Position numbers and translations under genes: made by a program | NCBI RefSeq assembly: GCF_014647375.1 | Contig: NZ_BMPB01000013.1 | Span: 1 to 64,000, forward strand | Direction of reading: 5' to 3' | DNA: 64,000 bases | Source of the DNA: Parabacteroides faecis | GTDB lineage: Bacteria > Bacteroidota > Bacteroidia > Bacteroidales > Tannerellaceae | Shown: positions 35,811-44,399 of the stretch, one piece after another | How the letters are laid out: each line of letters begins with the position of its first letter | Numbering within the stretch: position 1 is the stretch's first letter | The notes under the pieces: generated by a model | The model's input: only the letters and a program-made list of their open reading frames with translations | Databases searched by the model: none | Told to the model about the DNA's origin: nothing

Positions 35811-38273
35811 ATGATGAAAGAAAGAATGAAGAGGTTTACCGAAGAGTCGTATGACGATTTGGATGATAATATTGGGATTGTAATGCCTATCCTTACAGAA
35901 TGCGATGTGGATGAGGATTTTACAGAAGGAATAGAAAAGGTAGGGAACATAGTTCCTATTCTTCCGTTAAGGAATATGGTTCTTTTTCCGGGAGTAGCCA
36001 TGCCGGTTATTGTTGGCAGGCCTAAATCTATGCGTCTGATAAAAGAAGCCGTCCACAATAAATCTTTGATCGGAGTTGTCTGCCAAAAGGAAATGAACAC
36101 AGAAGATCCGGATTTTGATGATTTGTATACGACTGGTGTGATCGCTGATATTGTTCGCGTGCTGGAAATGCCGGATGGTACGACTACCGTTATTTTGCAA
36201 GGAAAGAAACGCTTCTCGCTGGAAGCTCTGGAAGATACGGAACCCTATCTGAAAGGAAAAATATCCTTATTGGAGGATAAGATGCCGGATAAGACCGACC
36301 GGGAGTTCGAAGCTCTTATTTCGACGATCAAGGATTTGACGATTAAGATGTTGGGCGCAATGAGCGATCCACCCCGCGATTTGATCTTTTCGATAAAAAA
36401 TAATAAGAATATCCTTTATCTGGTCAATTTCTCTTGTAGCAATATTCCCAGTGGAGCTTCCGAAAAACAGGAACTATTGTTGATCGGTGATCTGAAAGAT
36501 CGTGCTTATCGCCTGTTGTTTATCCTGAATCGTGAATATCAGTTGGTGGAATTAAAAGCTTCTATCCAGATGAAGACACATGAGGATATCAATCAGCAGC
36601 AGCGGGAGTATTTCCTGCAGCAGCAGATCAAAACTATCCAGGAAGAATTGGGTGGTAATATAAATGAACTGGAGATAAAAGAACTACGGGAGAAAGCTGC
36701 CAAGAAGAAATGGCCGATTTCTGTTGCTGAAATATTTGAGAAAGAGATTCGTAAGCTAGAACGTTTGCATCCGCAATCACCTGATTTCTCCATACAGACG
36801 CAATATGTGCAGACCATTATCAATTTACCGTGGAATGAATACAGTAAGGATAACTTCAATCTGACACATGCTCAGAAAGTTCTCGACCGTGATCATTATG
36901 GACTGGAAAAGGTAAAAGAACGTATTATAGAACATTTGGCCGTACTGAAGCTGAAAGGTGATATGAAGTCGCCGATCATCTGTTTATACGGACCTCCGGG
37001 AGTTGGTAAGACTTCTTTGGGTAAATCGATAGCAGAGGCTTTGCATCGTAAATATGTACGTGTCTCGTTAGGAGGTTTACACGATGAGGCTGAGATACGT
37101 GGTCATCGCCGTACTTATATAGGAGCCATGAGCGGACGTATTATCCAGAATATCCAGAAAGCAGGTAGTTCAAATCCTGTGTTTATCCTGGATGAAATAG
37201 ATAAGGTGACGAACGATTTCAAAGGGGACCCGGCTTCTGCATTGCTGGAAGTTCTGGATCCGGAGCAGAATTCTGCTTTCCACGATAATTATCTGGATAT
37301 AGATTATGATTTGAGTAAAGTGATGTTTATCGCTACGGCTAACAATCTGAATACGATTTCGCAGCCTTTATTGGATCGTATGGAATTGATTGAAGTGAGC
37401 GGATACATCCTGGAAGAAAAAGTAGAAATAGCAGCCCGTCATCTGGTGCCGAAGCAGTTGGAAGCCCATGGACTGAGTAAGGGCAAGGTGAAGTTCCCTA
37501 AGAAGACGTTACAAGTTATTATAGAATCGTATACTCGTGAGAGCGGCGTACGTGAATTGGATAAGAAGATCGCCAAAGTAATGCGCAAGCTGGCTCGTAA
37601 AGTAGCTTCCGACGAAGCGATCCCGGCACAGATCAAGCCGGAAGACCTTCATGATTATCTGGGTCCGGTAGAATACAGCCGTGATAAATACCAGGGTAAT
37701 GAGTATGCCGGAGTTGTTACCGGTTTGGCGTGGACTGCCGTAGGGGGAGAGATCCTTTTTGTAGAGTCCAGCTTGAGTCGTGGAAAAGGCTCGAAGTTAA
37801 CTTTGACAGGAAATTTGGGTGATGTGATGAAAGAATCTGCCATGTTGGCACTTGAGTATATTCACGCACATGCATCTGTGTTCAATATAAATGAGGATTT
37901 ATTTGAGAACTGGAATGTGCATATTCATGTCCCGGAAGGTGCGATACCTAAAGATGGCCCCAGTGCCGGTGTGACCATGGTTACTTCGCTCGTATCTGCA
38001 TTTACCCAGCGTAAGGTAAGGAAGAATCTGGCTATGACGGGTGAAATAACGTTGCGTGGAAAAGTTCTTCCGGTCGGAGGTATCAAGGAAAAGATCCTGG
38101 CTGCCAAACGGGCAGGCATCAAAGAATTGATCCTTTGCAAGGAAAACCAAAAGGATATTGAAGAAATCAAGGCTGATTATGTAAAGGGATTGACATTCCA
38201 TTATGTGGAAGATATTCATCAGGTGATCGATATCGCTCTGTTGAAAGAAAAGGTGGATAATCCGTTATTCTGA
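35811..38273 (+). CDS. lon: ATP-dependent protease Lon
   Basis: An 820-residue cytoplasmic AAA+ serine protease. The N-terminal substrate domain (about 45-240, ILPLRNMVLFPGVAMPV) and a coiled-coil arm lead to the AAA+ module with Walker A GPPGVGKTS (about 394-402) and Walker B VFILDEIDKV. The protease domain has the catalytic Ser in KDGPSAGVTM and the catalytic Lys in KEKILAAKRAG. An acidic stretch of about 40 residues precedes the usual start and is typical of Bacteroidetes Lon. The start could also be the second Met at 35814. A palindromic terminator follows the stop. Confidence 0.97.
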   Translation: MMKERMKRFTEESYDDLDDNIGIVMPILTECDVDEDFTEGIEKVGNIVPILPLRNMVLFPGVAMPVIVGRPKSMRLIKEAVHNKSLIGVVCQKEMNTEDPDFDDLYTTGVIADIVRVLEMPDGTTTVILQGKKRFSLEALEDTEPYLKGKISLLEDKMPDKTDREFEALISTIKDLTIKMLGAMSDPPRDLIFSIKNNKNILYLVNFSCSNIPSGASEKQELLLIGDLKDRAYRLLFILNREYQLVELKASIQMKTHEDINQQQREYFLQQQIKTIQEELGGNINELEIKELREKAAKKKWPISVAEIFEKEIRKLERLHPQSPDFSIQTQYVQTIINLPWNEYSKDNFNLTHAQKVLDRDHYGLEKVKERIIEHLAVLKLKGDMKSPIICLYGPPGVGKTSLGKSIAEALHRKYVRVSLGGLHDEAEIRGHRRTYIGAMSGRIIQNIQKAGSSNPVFILDEIDKVTNDFKGDPASALLEVLDPEQNSAFHDNYLDIDYDLSKVMFIATANNLNTISQPLLDRMELIEVSGYILEEKVEIAARHLVPKQLEAHGLSKGKVKFPKKTLQVIIESYTRESGVRELDKKIAKVMRKLARKVASDEAIPAQIKPEDLHDYLGPVEYSRDKYQGNEYAGVVTGLAWTAVGGEILFVESSLSRGKGSKLTLTGNLGDVMKESAMLALEYIHAHASVFNINEDLFENWNVHIHVPEGAIPKDGPSAGVTMVTSLVSAFTQRKVRKNLAMTGEITLRGKVLPVGGIKEKILAAKRAGIKELILCKENQKDIEEIKADYVKGLTFHYVEDIHQVIDIALLKEKVDNPLF

Positions 38274-38287
38274 TTTGATCTGCTATA

Positions 38288-38329
38288 ACAAAAAAGCCGC
38301 TGCATTAATTAATGCAGCGGCTTTTTTGT
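38288..38329. terminator. Bidirectional terminator between lon and the DUF5606 gene
   Basis: A 42-bp perfect palindrome: AAAAAAGCCGCTGCATTAA and its inverse ending in CTTTTTT. It serves both convergent genes. Confidence 0.9.
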
Positions 38330-38342
38330 TACTGATCGATTC

Positions 38343-38792
38343 TTATTCAGTTTTTTCTTCAGCGTTAGTTTCTGTCTCGGCTGTTGTTTCTTCTGTAGCC
38401 GGTTCTTCTTCCGGGGTAAAATCGGTGATATCTGCTCCGATCAGGATGTTATACCATGTCAGCAATTTCTTGATATCGCTGGGATATACCCTTTCACGGT
38501 CGAAATCAGGTAAAACTTCGGCGAAATAAGTACGCAATTCATTTGTGTTTGAAGGTACTGTTATTTTAGCCCCGTTTTCTTTATTTTTTACGCTGGTAAG
38601 AACTTCGTGCAAAGGAACTTCCGTCTCGTTCGTGTAAATAGCTATATCACCTAGCGAGATCACTTTATCTTTTGCATAAGCGGGTACTCTTTTTTTATCT
38701 GTCAGCGATTCGACAATCAGCATGTTCTTTCCGTGGGAAACCAATCTAAATAATCCCGGTTTTCCCGAAATAGACAAAATAGTCTTCAACAT
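38343..38792 (-). CDS. DUF5606 domain protein
   Basis: A 149-residue protein. The N-terminal domain (about 1-60, SISGKPGLFRLVSHGKNMLIVESL) resembles the DUF5606 family of Bacteroidetes, and a second helical part (about 70-120, LRTYFAEVLPDFDRERVYPSDIKKLLTWYNIL) follows. The last 30 residues are Glu/Thr-rich and probably disordered. The function is not known. It has its own -7 box and shares the lon terminator. Confidence 0.78.
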   Translation of the reverse strand: MLKTILSISGKPGLFRLVSHGKNMLIVESLTDKKRVPAYAKDKVISLGDIAIYTNETEVPLHEVLTSVKNKENGAKITVPSNTNELRTYFAEVLPDFDRERVYPSDIKKLLTWYNILIGADITDFTPEEEPATEETTAETETNAEEKTE

Positions 38793-38830
38793 AATACTTC
38801 GTTTTCTAATAGTGTTAAACTTTAAAGCTG

Positions 38831-38838
38831 CAAATGTA
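38831..38838 (-). promoter_or_regulatory. -7 box of the DUF5606 gene
   Basis: The minus strand reads TACATTTG, 39 bp before the start codon. Confidence 0.45.
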
Positions 38839-38858
38839 GCATAACTATGCGATTAATT

Positions 38859-39431
38859 CTATAAAGACGCCAGAAATTTTTCAATCTGGGGGAGTAATGC
38901 CTGCTTATCATCATTGTAAATGACATAATCAGACTGGTCCCTTTTTGTTTCGTCCGGAAACTGATTTTCGATGCGGCGTACGATTTCTTCCTTGAGAACA
39001 TTATCCCGTGAGACAGCCCGTTCAATACGGAGCTCCAGGGGAGCATACACCATCAGGCTTCTGTCTACCGCTTTGTTGAAACCTGATTCGAAGAGAATTG
39101 CCGATTCAATAGCGCATACATTAGCAGTCTGGGCCTTTGTCCACTCAGAGAAATGCCGGTTGACTTCAGGGTGGATGATTGCGTTTACCTGTTGAAGGTA
39201 TTCAGGAGTGTTAAATATGTATGACGCCAACAATTTTTTATTCAGTCCGTTTTCTGTATAAATGCTGTTCCCGAACAATGCTATAAGTTTTTTTCTGATT
39301 ACCGGAGAAGTCTCAGTCAATATTTTACTTTCCGTATCAGCTACGTAAACCGGTACTCCATATAGATTCAATAAAGTAGCGATTACCGATTTACCGCTTC
39401 CTATACCTCCCGTTATGCCAATTTTGATCAT
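38859..39431 (-). CDS. coaE: Dephospho-CoA kinase
   Basis: A 190-residue enzyme for the last step of CoA synthesis. The P-loop GGIGSGKSVIA (about 8-18), the VYVADTESK block, the HPEVNRHF segment and the LIRA-like ELRIERAVSRD are present. Length is normal. Its start overlaps the YbbR-like gene stop by 4 bp; it is third in a yajC-ybbR-coaE operon on the minus strand. Confidence 0.94.
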   Translation of the reverse strand: MIKIGITGGIGSGKSVIATLLNLYGVPVYVADTESKILTETSPVIRKKLIALFGNSIYTENGLNKKLLASYIFNTPEYLQQVNAIIHPEVNRHFSEWTKAQTANVCAIESAILFESGFNKAVDRSLMVYAPLELRIERAVSRDNVLKEEIVRRIENQFPDETKRDQSDYVIYNDDKQALLPQIEKFLASL

Positions 39432-40438
39432 TGAAGATTATTTTGTTCCAGGATGAATTCTATTTTGTCCGGAACGAGCGCCACAGAATTTACCCAATCC
39501 GGCTTTTTTGTCAGTTGGATAGGTAAGGAGCCTGATACGTTTTGTTCCAGGTCTTTAAAAGAAAATCTGATCTCAAAGGCGTCTTCCGATAAGTCCTTGA
39601 AACGAGATAACGGAATACTGCATGTCACCTTTGCAACAGAAGGGAAAGTGCGTAACGTATAATGAGGTGGCAAATCCGTACAAAGTACCGGAATTTCCAG
39701 TGTTTTTTCTGTAAACTCCTCAATAGGGATCGTTATAGTAACACTGGTCGGATCATAAGTCGCTTCGCTGACCTTCTGCAGTTGTATGGTCTTTGTGATT
39801 GTTTTATTACCTTTTTTTATTTCCGTAAATACCGTTTTCGCCTGGTTCAGAGTATCCAGGACTACATCACTTGCATATACGCTGATATTCATCGGTGAGA
39901 TTGTTATATTACCGGATACGTGAAAACCTGGGTTTGTCTGGATCGTCCCATTGAATACAACAGGAATCTCTTTTTTGATACGTTTGCTGTATGCTGCTTC
40001 AATGTGCTGAGGTTCAAAAGTAACCAAAGAGGTGGTTGCCAGCAATTGTTTTTGAATATCGTTTTCGATCGCTTTTTTAGAAATGGATATGGAACCGCTT
40101 TTTTCTGCTTGATTTTTCATATTCGTCTCGATTGGAGCAAATGATCTCCCGAAGGAATAGTTCAACAGAACACTTCCTTTATCCTTTACTTTGGCAATAA
40201 CCACTTGGGGAGGTGTTTCCGTAAAGGAGATATCAGGGGGGATATTCTTATATCTGACCGGTATGTTTATTTCTATCTCATATTCCTGCTGGAGGCTCTG
40301 TAATAACCAGAAACCTAATGACAGTAGTACAAAAAAGAAAAAGATCAATGCTTCCTTCCATCTCTGACGACGCAGAAAAGCATTAATCTTCATCCGGGCA
40401 GACTTGAATGATTGATTTATATTATCAAGCTGCGGCAT
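39428..40438 (-). CDS. YbbR-like (CdaR-type) membrane protein
   Basis: A 336-residue protein with one N-terminal membrane helix (about 32-50, ALIFFFFVLLSLGFWLLQSL) and a long periplasmic part made of YbbR-like beta repeats, for example PVRYKNIPPDISFTETPPQ and IPVLCTDLPPHYTLRTFPS. In Gram-positives YbbR/CdaR modulates the c-di-AMP cyclase CdaA; no cyclase gene is beside it here. It sits between yajC and coaE with a 12-bp gap and a 4-bp overlap, so they are co-transcribed. Confidence 0.82.
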   Translation of the reverse strand: MPQLDNINQSFKSARMKINAFLRRQRWKEALIFFFFVLLSLGFWLLQSLQQEYEIEINIPVRYKNIPPDISFTETPPQVVIAKVKDKGSVLLNYSFGRSFAPIETNMKNQAEKSGSISISKKAIENDIQKQLLATTSLVTFEPQHIEAAYSKRIKKEIPVVFNGTIQTNPGFHVSGNITISPMNISVYASDVVLDTLNQAKTVFTEIKKGNKTITKTIQLQKVSEATYDPTSVTITIPIEEFTEKTLEIPVLCTDLPPHYTLRTFPSVAKVTCSIPLSRFKDLSEDAFEIRFSFKDLEQNVSGSLPIQLTKKPDWVNSVALVPDKIEFILEQNNLQ

Positions 40439-40450
40439 ATTTGTTGTTCC

Positions 40451-40762
40451 TTATTTTTGCTGTGCGTCTTCTGATGAAGCAAAGATAGAAGTTTTATCAA
40501 CACGGATACGTACGCCGTCTGAAATTTCTATCAGCATATAAGTATCACCAATTTCTTTAATCTTACCGTAAATACCTCCGGCAGTGATTACTTTGTCACC
40601 GGTTTTCAACGCTTCACGCGATTTCTGGATCTCTTTCTGCTTTTTCTGTTGCGGACGGATCATGAAGAAATAGAAGATGGCAACGATAACTACCATCATT
40701 AAGATGCCTGACCATTGTGACTGGCCTCCGGCAGCCTGAAGTAAAATACTAACTAAGCTCAT
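40451..40762 (-). CDS. yajC: Sec translocon accessory protein YajC
   Basis: A 103-residue membrane protein: one N-terminal helix (about 18-38, GILMMVVIVAIFYFFMI) followed by RPQQKKQKEIQKSREALKTGDKVITAGGIYGKI, the family signature. It associates with SecDF/YidC. The terminal region is a small beta-rich cytoplasmic domain. First gene of the operon with ybbR and coaE; a TACATTTG box on the minus strand lies at 40808-40815. Confidence 0.95.
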   Translation of the reverse strand: MSLVSILLQAAGGQSQWSGILMMVVIVAIFYFFMIRPQQKKQKEIQKSREALKTGDKVITAGGIYGKIKEIGDTYMLIEISDGVRIRVDKTSIFASSEDAQQK

Positions 40763-40807
40763 AATTAATTATATTCATTTATAAATTTGTACCAAGTTGA
40801 CTAACTA

Positions 40808-40815
40808 CAAATGTA
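40808..40815 (-). promoter_or_regulatory. -7 box of the yajC operon
   Basis: The minus strand reads TACATTTG, 46 bp before the yajC start, between nusB and yajC. Confidence 0.45.
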
Positions 40816-40825
40816 AGGATAATAA

Positions 40826-41752
40826 TTAGTCTTTAAGCAATACCTTTTCTTTTTTTAACTCGGATACAATAGAATCTAATATTCCATTAATAAACACTCC
40901 GCTTTTAGGAGTACTGTAGTATTTTGCTGTGTCGATATATTCGTTCAATGTGACATTGATAGGAATTGTCGGGAATGTCATGATTTCAGCCAAGGCTACC
41001 TGCATAATAATGAGGTCCATATTGGCAATGCGTTCAGCTTCCCAGTTTTTCATATGTTTATTGATACGTTCGCGATATTCGGAACCTTTCAGCAATGACT
41101 GGCGGAATAGTTTGATTGCAAAAGACTGGTCTTCCATGTCTTTGAACATCGGTAACAATTTTTGTTTGCTACCGCTTTTTTCCTCAAATTGCTTGATTGT
41201 TTTTAATGTAAATGTTTCAACGATTCCGATATCGTCATTCCAGTAGATACTTTTATCCTCCAGAAATTCTTCAATCTGTTCATTACCACAGATTAACTTT
41301 TTGAATACGGCACGCCAAAACTCTTTGTCTGTCTCGTACGAATCATTCTCATTATCCAGATATTCGTTATACAAATCCGAAGCCAGGATTATGTCCAGTA
41401 CATTTTTTACAAACTCTTCATCGTTAACCCATGACAACCCTTGTTCTGCTACATATTTCTGAAGAGCTTCGTTTTCTGCGACCTGGGCTGCGAAACGGTT
41501 ATCTACCAGACGGGTATTGGGATTCAACTCTGCGTGAGTCGGCATGTACTTGCATTTTTTAGCGTCAAGCGTACGTCTTTGTAAATTGGTGACTTCGATA
41601 ATTAGAAGGAGGAAGTAGTGATATAAGTCATACGACTTCCGTAAGCTGAAAAGCAATTCATTTTCCGCTACTTTGAGGTCATTGTTTCCGTTTTGATAGA
41701 ATGAGTAAACTATCTGTAAAACTTTAATGCGGATTAAAATTCTGTTGATCAT
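40826..41752 (-). CDS. nusB: Transcription antitermination protein NusB (long form)
   Basis: A 308-residue protein whose C-terminal half (about 175-305) is the NusB fold, ending in the typical EIMTFPTIPINVTLNEYIDTAKYYSTPKSGVFINGILDSI. It binds the boxA of rRNA leaders with NusE. The family is usually about 140 residues; the extra N-terminal half (RILIRIKVLQIVYSFYQNG and following helices) is common in Bacteroidetes. It has its own promoter box and is 64 bp from yajC. Confidence 0.9.
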   Translation of the reverse strand: MINRILIRIKVLQIVYSFYQNGNNDLKVAENELLFSLRKSYDLYHYFLLLIIEVTNLQRRTLDAKKCKYMPTHAELNPNTRLVDNRFAAQVAENEALQKYVAEQGLSWVNDEEFVKNVLDIILASDLYNEYLDNENDSYETDKEFWRAVFKKLICGNEQIEEFLEDKSIYWNDDIGIVETFTLKTIKQFEEKSGSKQKLLPMFKDMEDQSFAIKLFRQSLLKGSEYRERINKHMKNWEAERIANMDLIIMQVALAEIMTFPTIPINVTLNEYIDTAKYYSTPKSGVFINGILDSIVSELKKEKVLLKD

Positions 41753-41787
41753 CGTTTGAAGGAACTACTTTATTATAAATTAGGTTG

Positions 41788-41795
41788 CAAAGGTA
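41788..41795 (-). promoter_or_regulatory. -7 box of nusB
   Basis: The minus strand reads TACCTTTG, 36 bp before the nusB start. Confidence 0.5.
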
Positions 41796-41976
41796 GTCAT
41801 TCTTTTGATAAAAGAGTCCTGGTTTATTTAATTTTACATGAGTTAGGTGTTATTTTACACTTTCAAACGTAAAATCAGATATTTTGATGAGTTAAAATAG
41901 TTGTTGTTTAAAAAAAAATGCACATATTTGAAGCAAGTTATGAATATTGGGTGGGTATTTAACAAATGTTGGCTAT

Positions 41977-42339
41977 ATGGATGAGTCGGTGAAGAAAACA
42001 CAGGTTGAAGGTGGCGATAAAGAGATTCTGTACTCTAAAGCCATAAAAGCAGGTAAGCGGATCTATTATCTGGATGTGAAGAAGAACTTGAAAGACGATT
42101 TGTTTCTGGCGGTTACCGAAAGTAAAAAGGTACAGCCTAAAAACGGAACACAGGTCTCTTTTGAGAAGCATAAGATTTTCCTTTATAAGGAGGATTTTGA
42201 GAAGTTTATGGAGGGAATGAATGATGTAATCAATTACATCAAACAGCGAAACTCCGAAGATCAAAAAGCACAGGCCCCGGATGCTGAAACAAAAACAGAC
42301 GATGATTCAGATGAGATAAAACTGGACATCGATTTCTAA
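41977..42339 (+). CDS. DUF3276 / PUR-type nucleic-acid-binding protein
   Basis: A 120-residue protein of the DUF3276 family, related in fold to the PUR nucleic-acid-binding repeat. The core is ILYSKAIKAGKRIYYLDVKKNLKDDLFLAVTESKK, then VSFEKHKIFLYKEDFEKFMEGM, followed by an acidic tail (DDDSDEIKLDIDF). In Bacteroidetes and spirochaetes these proteins bind single-stranded DNA or RNA. I chose the ATG at 41977 (MDESVKKTQVEGGDKE); an ATG at 41947 adds ten residues with no likeness to the family. Confidence 0.85.
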   Translation: MDESVKKTQVEGGDKEILYSKAIKAGKRIYYLDVKKNLKDDLFLAVTESKKVQPKNGTQVSFEKHKIFLYKEDFEKFMEGMNDVINYIKQRNSEDQKAQAPDAETKTDDDSDEIKLDIDF

Positions 42340-42354
42340 GAAGGGGGAAAAATA

Positions 42355-42395
42355 ATAACGAGCTGCTTTTCTTTAAAGAATAGGCAGCTCGTTAT
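42355..42395. terminator. Terminator between the DUF3276 and ferredoxin genes
   Basis: ATAACGAGCTGC (42355-42366) pairs with GCAGCTCGTTAT (ending 42395), with an inner CTTTAAAG. T-rich DNA follows; it serves the convergent genes. Confidence 0.75.
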
Positions 42396-42440
42396 CTTTT
42401 ATAGGTATCCTGTTGTAAAGGTTGCCTATTTTACTGCGGT

Positions 42441-42611
42441 TTATGCAACCGGATGAATTGCTTCAGTAGGACAAGCGTCAGCACAAGTACCACAATCAGT
42501 ACACATTTCAGGATCGATATGATAGATATCACCTTCTGAAATAGCTCCTACCGGACACTCGTCGATGCAAGTACCGCAAGCAATACAATCTTCACTAATT
42601 AAATAAGCCAT
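42441..42611 (-). CDS. 2[4Fe-4S] ferredoxin
   Basis: A 56-residue electron-transfer protein read directly from the minus strand, starting MAYLISEDCIACGTC and ending EAIHPVA. It has two complete cluster motifs, CIACGTCIDECP (about 9-20) and CTDCGTCADACP (about 37-48), the classical clostridial-type ferredoxin pattern. It would serve anaerobic redox enzymes such as pyruvate:ferredoxin oxidoreductase. A promoter (-7 box TATTTTTG, minus strand) is at 42650-42657. Confidence 0.95.
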   Translation of the reverse strand: MAYLISEDCIACGTCIDECPVGAISEGDIYHIDPEMCTDCGTCADACPTEAIHPVA

Positions 42612-42649
42612 TTTCTTAAACGTTTAAAATTGATAACTATTAGTTGGTG

Positions 42650-42681
42650 CAAAAATAGAGTTTTATTTGTATTTCTGCAAT
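42650..42681 (-). promoter_or_regulatory. Promoter of the ferredoxin gene
   Basis: The minus strand has TATTTTTG (42650-42657) and a TTG-type -33 element at about 42678-42681, 20 bp apart. The start codon is 39 bp downstream. Confidence 0.55.
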
Positions 42682-42723
42682 AAGTTCTGATCTTTTTCGT
42701 TATTATTCAAAATTGATTGAGAG

Positions 42724-43425
42724 TTGAGACGTCTATTACTTTTAATATTAGTGTGTAGCCTTGCCATCCCTGGTGTGATGGCGCAAAAAGAAAAGGTTAA
42801 AAATCAGCCGTATGCCGATTTGAAGTGGCTCCATTTGGGATTCCATGTCGGATTGCATGCGCAGGATTTGTTGTTGACCAATACCGGTGTTACAACCGAT
42901 GGTGAGATATGGTTTGCTGAAATTCCTAGTTATTCGCCAGGATTCAGTGTCGGTGTTATAGGTGATATGTATCTGAATCCCTATTTTAATTTGCGTTTTG
43001 TTCCCACCGTGCATTTCGGGGATAAAAAGTTTCTGTTCCGTGAACAGGAAACCGGTGAGGAGTTCTCTACTTCTGTCCGTTCTACTATCCTGAGTTTTCC
43101 TCTGAATGTGAAGTTTTCTGCCCTTCGGTTGAATAATTATCGTCCTTATTTAATAGGAGGAATATATGGTGCGATGGATCTTGGACGTAAAAAGGGGATG
43201 CCTGTCTTGTTGAAAGGAGCTGATTTCGGTTTGGAATTTGGTATCGGATGTGATATTTACCTGCCGTTTTTTAAGCTCTGTCCCGAATTGAAGTTTAGTT
43301 TCGGACTAGTCGACCTTTTGCAAAAAGATCGTAGCGACCTTACTGATAAAGATCTTATCAAGTATCCGAATGCGTTATCGAAAGCAACTTCACGTATGGT
43401 TTCGCTGACGTTTAATTTCGAATAA
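42724..43425 (+). CDS. porT: Type IX secretion / gliding protein PorT
   Basis: A 233-residue outer-membrane beta-barrel protein. A signal peptide (MRRLLLLILVCSLAIPGVMA, cleavage before Gln21) precedes alternating beta strands such as LKWLHLGFHVGLHAQDLLL, FSVGVIGDMYLNPYFNLRFVP and RPYLIGGIYGAMDL, ending in Phe-Glu after a terminal strand. Length, strand pattern and the ADLKWLHLGFHVGL start match the PorT/SprT family needed for type IX secretion. The start codon is TTG at 42724. It overlaps the convergent cdsA by 14 bp. Confidence 0.85.
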   Translation: MRRLLLLILVCSLAIPGVMAQKEKVKNQPYADLKWLHLGFHVGLHAQDLLLTNTGVTTDGEIWFAEIPSYSPGFSVGVIGDMYLNPYFNLRFVPTVHFGDKKFLFREQETGEEFSTSVRSTILSFPLNVKFSALRLNNYRPYLIGGIYGAMDLGRKKGMPVLLKGADFGLEFGIGCDIYLPFFKLCPELKFSFGLVDLLQKDRSDLTDKDLIKYPNALSKATSRMVSLTFNFE

Positions 43426-44245
43426 ACACTTCTATATAAATGTAAGCGGCAGGAGCAGCCAGCATCAGACTATCGAACCGATCGAGCATTCCTCCATGAC
43501 CGGGAAGAACGTTGCCGGAATCTTTAACACCCAGCGTGCGTTTCAGTAATGACTCGATCAGGTCTCCCCAGGTCCCAAACAGGACAACGGTAGCTGATAA
43601 TCCCAGCCAGTTATACCAGCTTACTTCCGGGGCATACCATGCCAGAACTTGTGACGCTCCTAAAGCGACAGCTAGTCCTCCGAAAAATCCTTCCCATGAT
43701 TTTTTAGGAGATATGCGTTCAAACAATCTTCTTTTTCCGATCATGGAACCGACCAGATATGCTCCGGTATCATTCAGCCAGATGAAAATGAAGATCGCCA
43801 TAATGAACAAAGGCGAATAAACGATTTGTCCGGGAGTATCCGGTATGGTAGCTATAAAGTTCAGCATCGAGAATGTACCGGCACAATATACCTGTGCAAA
43901 AATGGTAAATGCCCAGTTATTGATCGGATTCGGTGCTTTATAATATAATTCGGCAACCAGTATATATATAAGGAATAGGATATAGGGCAGGAAAATGATA
44001 CCATCTGTCAGTTGATTGGTGTAAGCGAAAGTGGCAGCAAATAGATAAGCTCCTCCCAGTGATGAGATTGTTCGCTTGATAGAGGCTTCTTCATAATGTT
44101 TCACCAAGCCGTAGAATTCCCATAAAGTCAATCCGGTAATTATACCGAATACGATGAGAAAAGAGATTGGATGGTAGCAAATTGCTCCAACTAGTACCGC
44201 AACGAAGATTATACCGGTAAGCGCCCGTTTTATCAGATTTTTCAA
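43412..44245 (-). CDS. cdsA: Phosphatidate cytidylyltransferase
   Basis: A 277-residue integral membrane enzyme that makes CDP-diacylglycerol for phospholipid synthesis. About eight membrane segments are visible. The C-terminal signature is present: GDLIESLLKRTLGVKDSGNVLPGHGGMLDRFDS, split around the catalytic Asp residues. I chose TTG at 44245 (KNLIKRALTGIIFVAVLVG). The only upstream ATG in frame (44350) lies beyond the promoter box at 44286-44293 and inside the ftsH/cdsA stem-loop, so it is unlikely. Confidence 0.9.
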   Translation of the reverse strand: MKNLIKRALTGIIFVAVLVGAICYHPISFLIVFGIITGLTLWEFYGLVKHYEEASIKRTISSLGGAYLFAATFAYTNQLTDGIIFLPYILFLIYILVAELYYKAPNPINNWAFTIFAQVYCAGTFSMLNFIATIPDTPGQIVYSPLFIMAIFIFIWLNDTGAYLVGSMIGKRRLFERISPKKSWEGFFGGLAVALGASQVLAWYAPEVSWYNWLGLSATVVLFGTWGDLIESLLKRTLGVKDSGNVLPGHGGMLDRFDSLMLAAPAAYIYIEVFIRN

Positions 44246-44285
44246 TACTGTATCGTTTTGTTCGTTTGTTGATTTATTTTTCGTG

Positions 44286-44293
44286 CAAAGATA
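44286..44293 (-). promoter_or_regulatory. -7 box of cdsA
   Basis: The minus strand reads TATCTTTG, 40 bp before the TTG start; it decides against the longer reading from 44350. Confidence 0.55.
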
Positions 44294-44333
44294 AAGAATA
44301 AATCTAAATATAAACAGGATAGAGTGTGGCAAA

Positions 44334-44399
44334 ACAAATAAACCGGACACAGATAACGCAGTCTGCGTGCTCTGCGTTATCTGTGTCCGGTTTATTTGT
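44334..44399. repeat. 28-bp inverted repeat between ftsH and cdsA
   Basis: The left arm 44334-44361 (ACAAATAAACCGGACACAGA...) and right arm 44372-44399 are perfect inverse copies around a 10-nt loop. It begins at the last codon of ftsH. The long stem has only a weak T-run, so it may be a terminator or a dispersed stem-loop. The CTCTGCGT/TCTGCGT units in the loop resemble repeats widespread in bacterial intergenic DNA. Confidence 0.85.

Noticed and set aside
44246-44350. A longer cdsA from an ATG at 44350.
   Set aside because: A TATCTTTG promoter box for cdsA lies between that ATG and the TTG start, and the extra residues fall in the stem-loop; it cannot be translated from that promoter.
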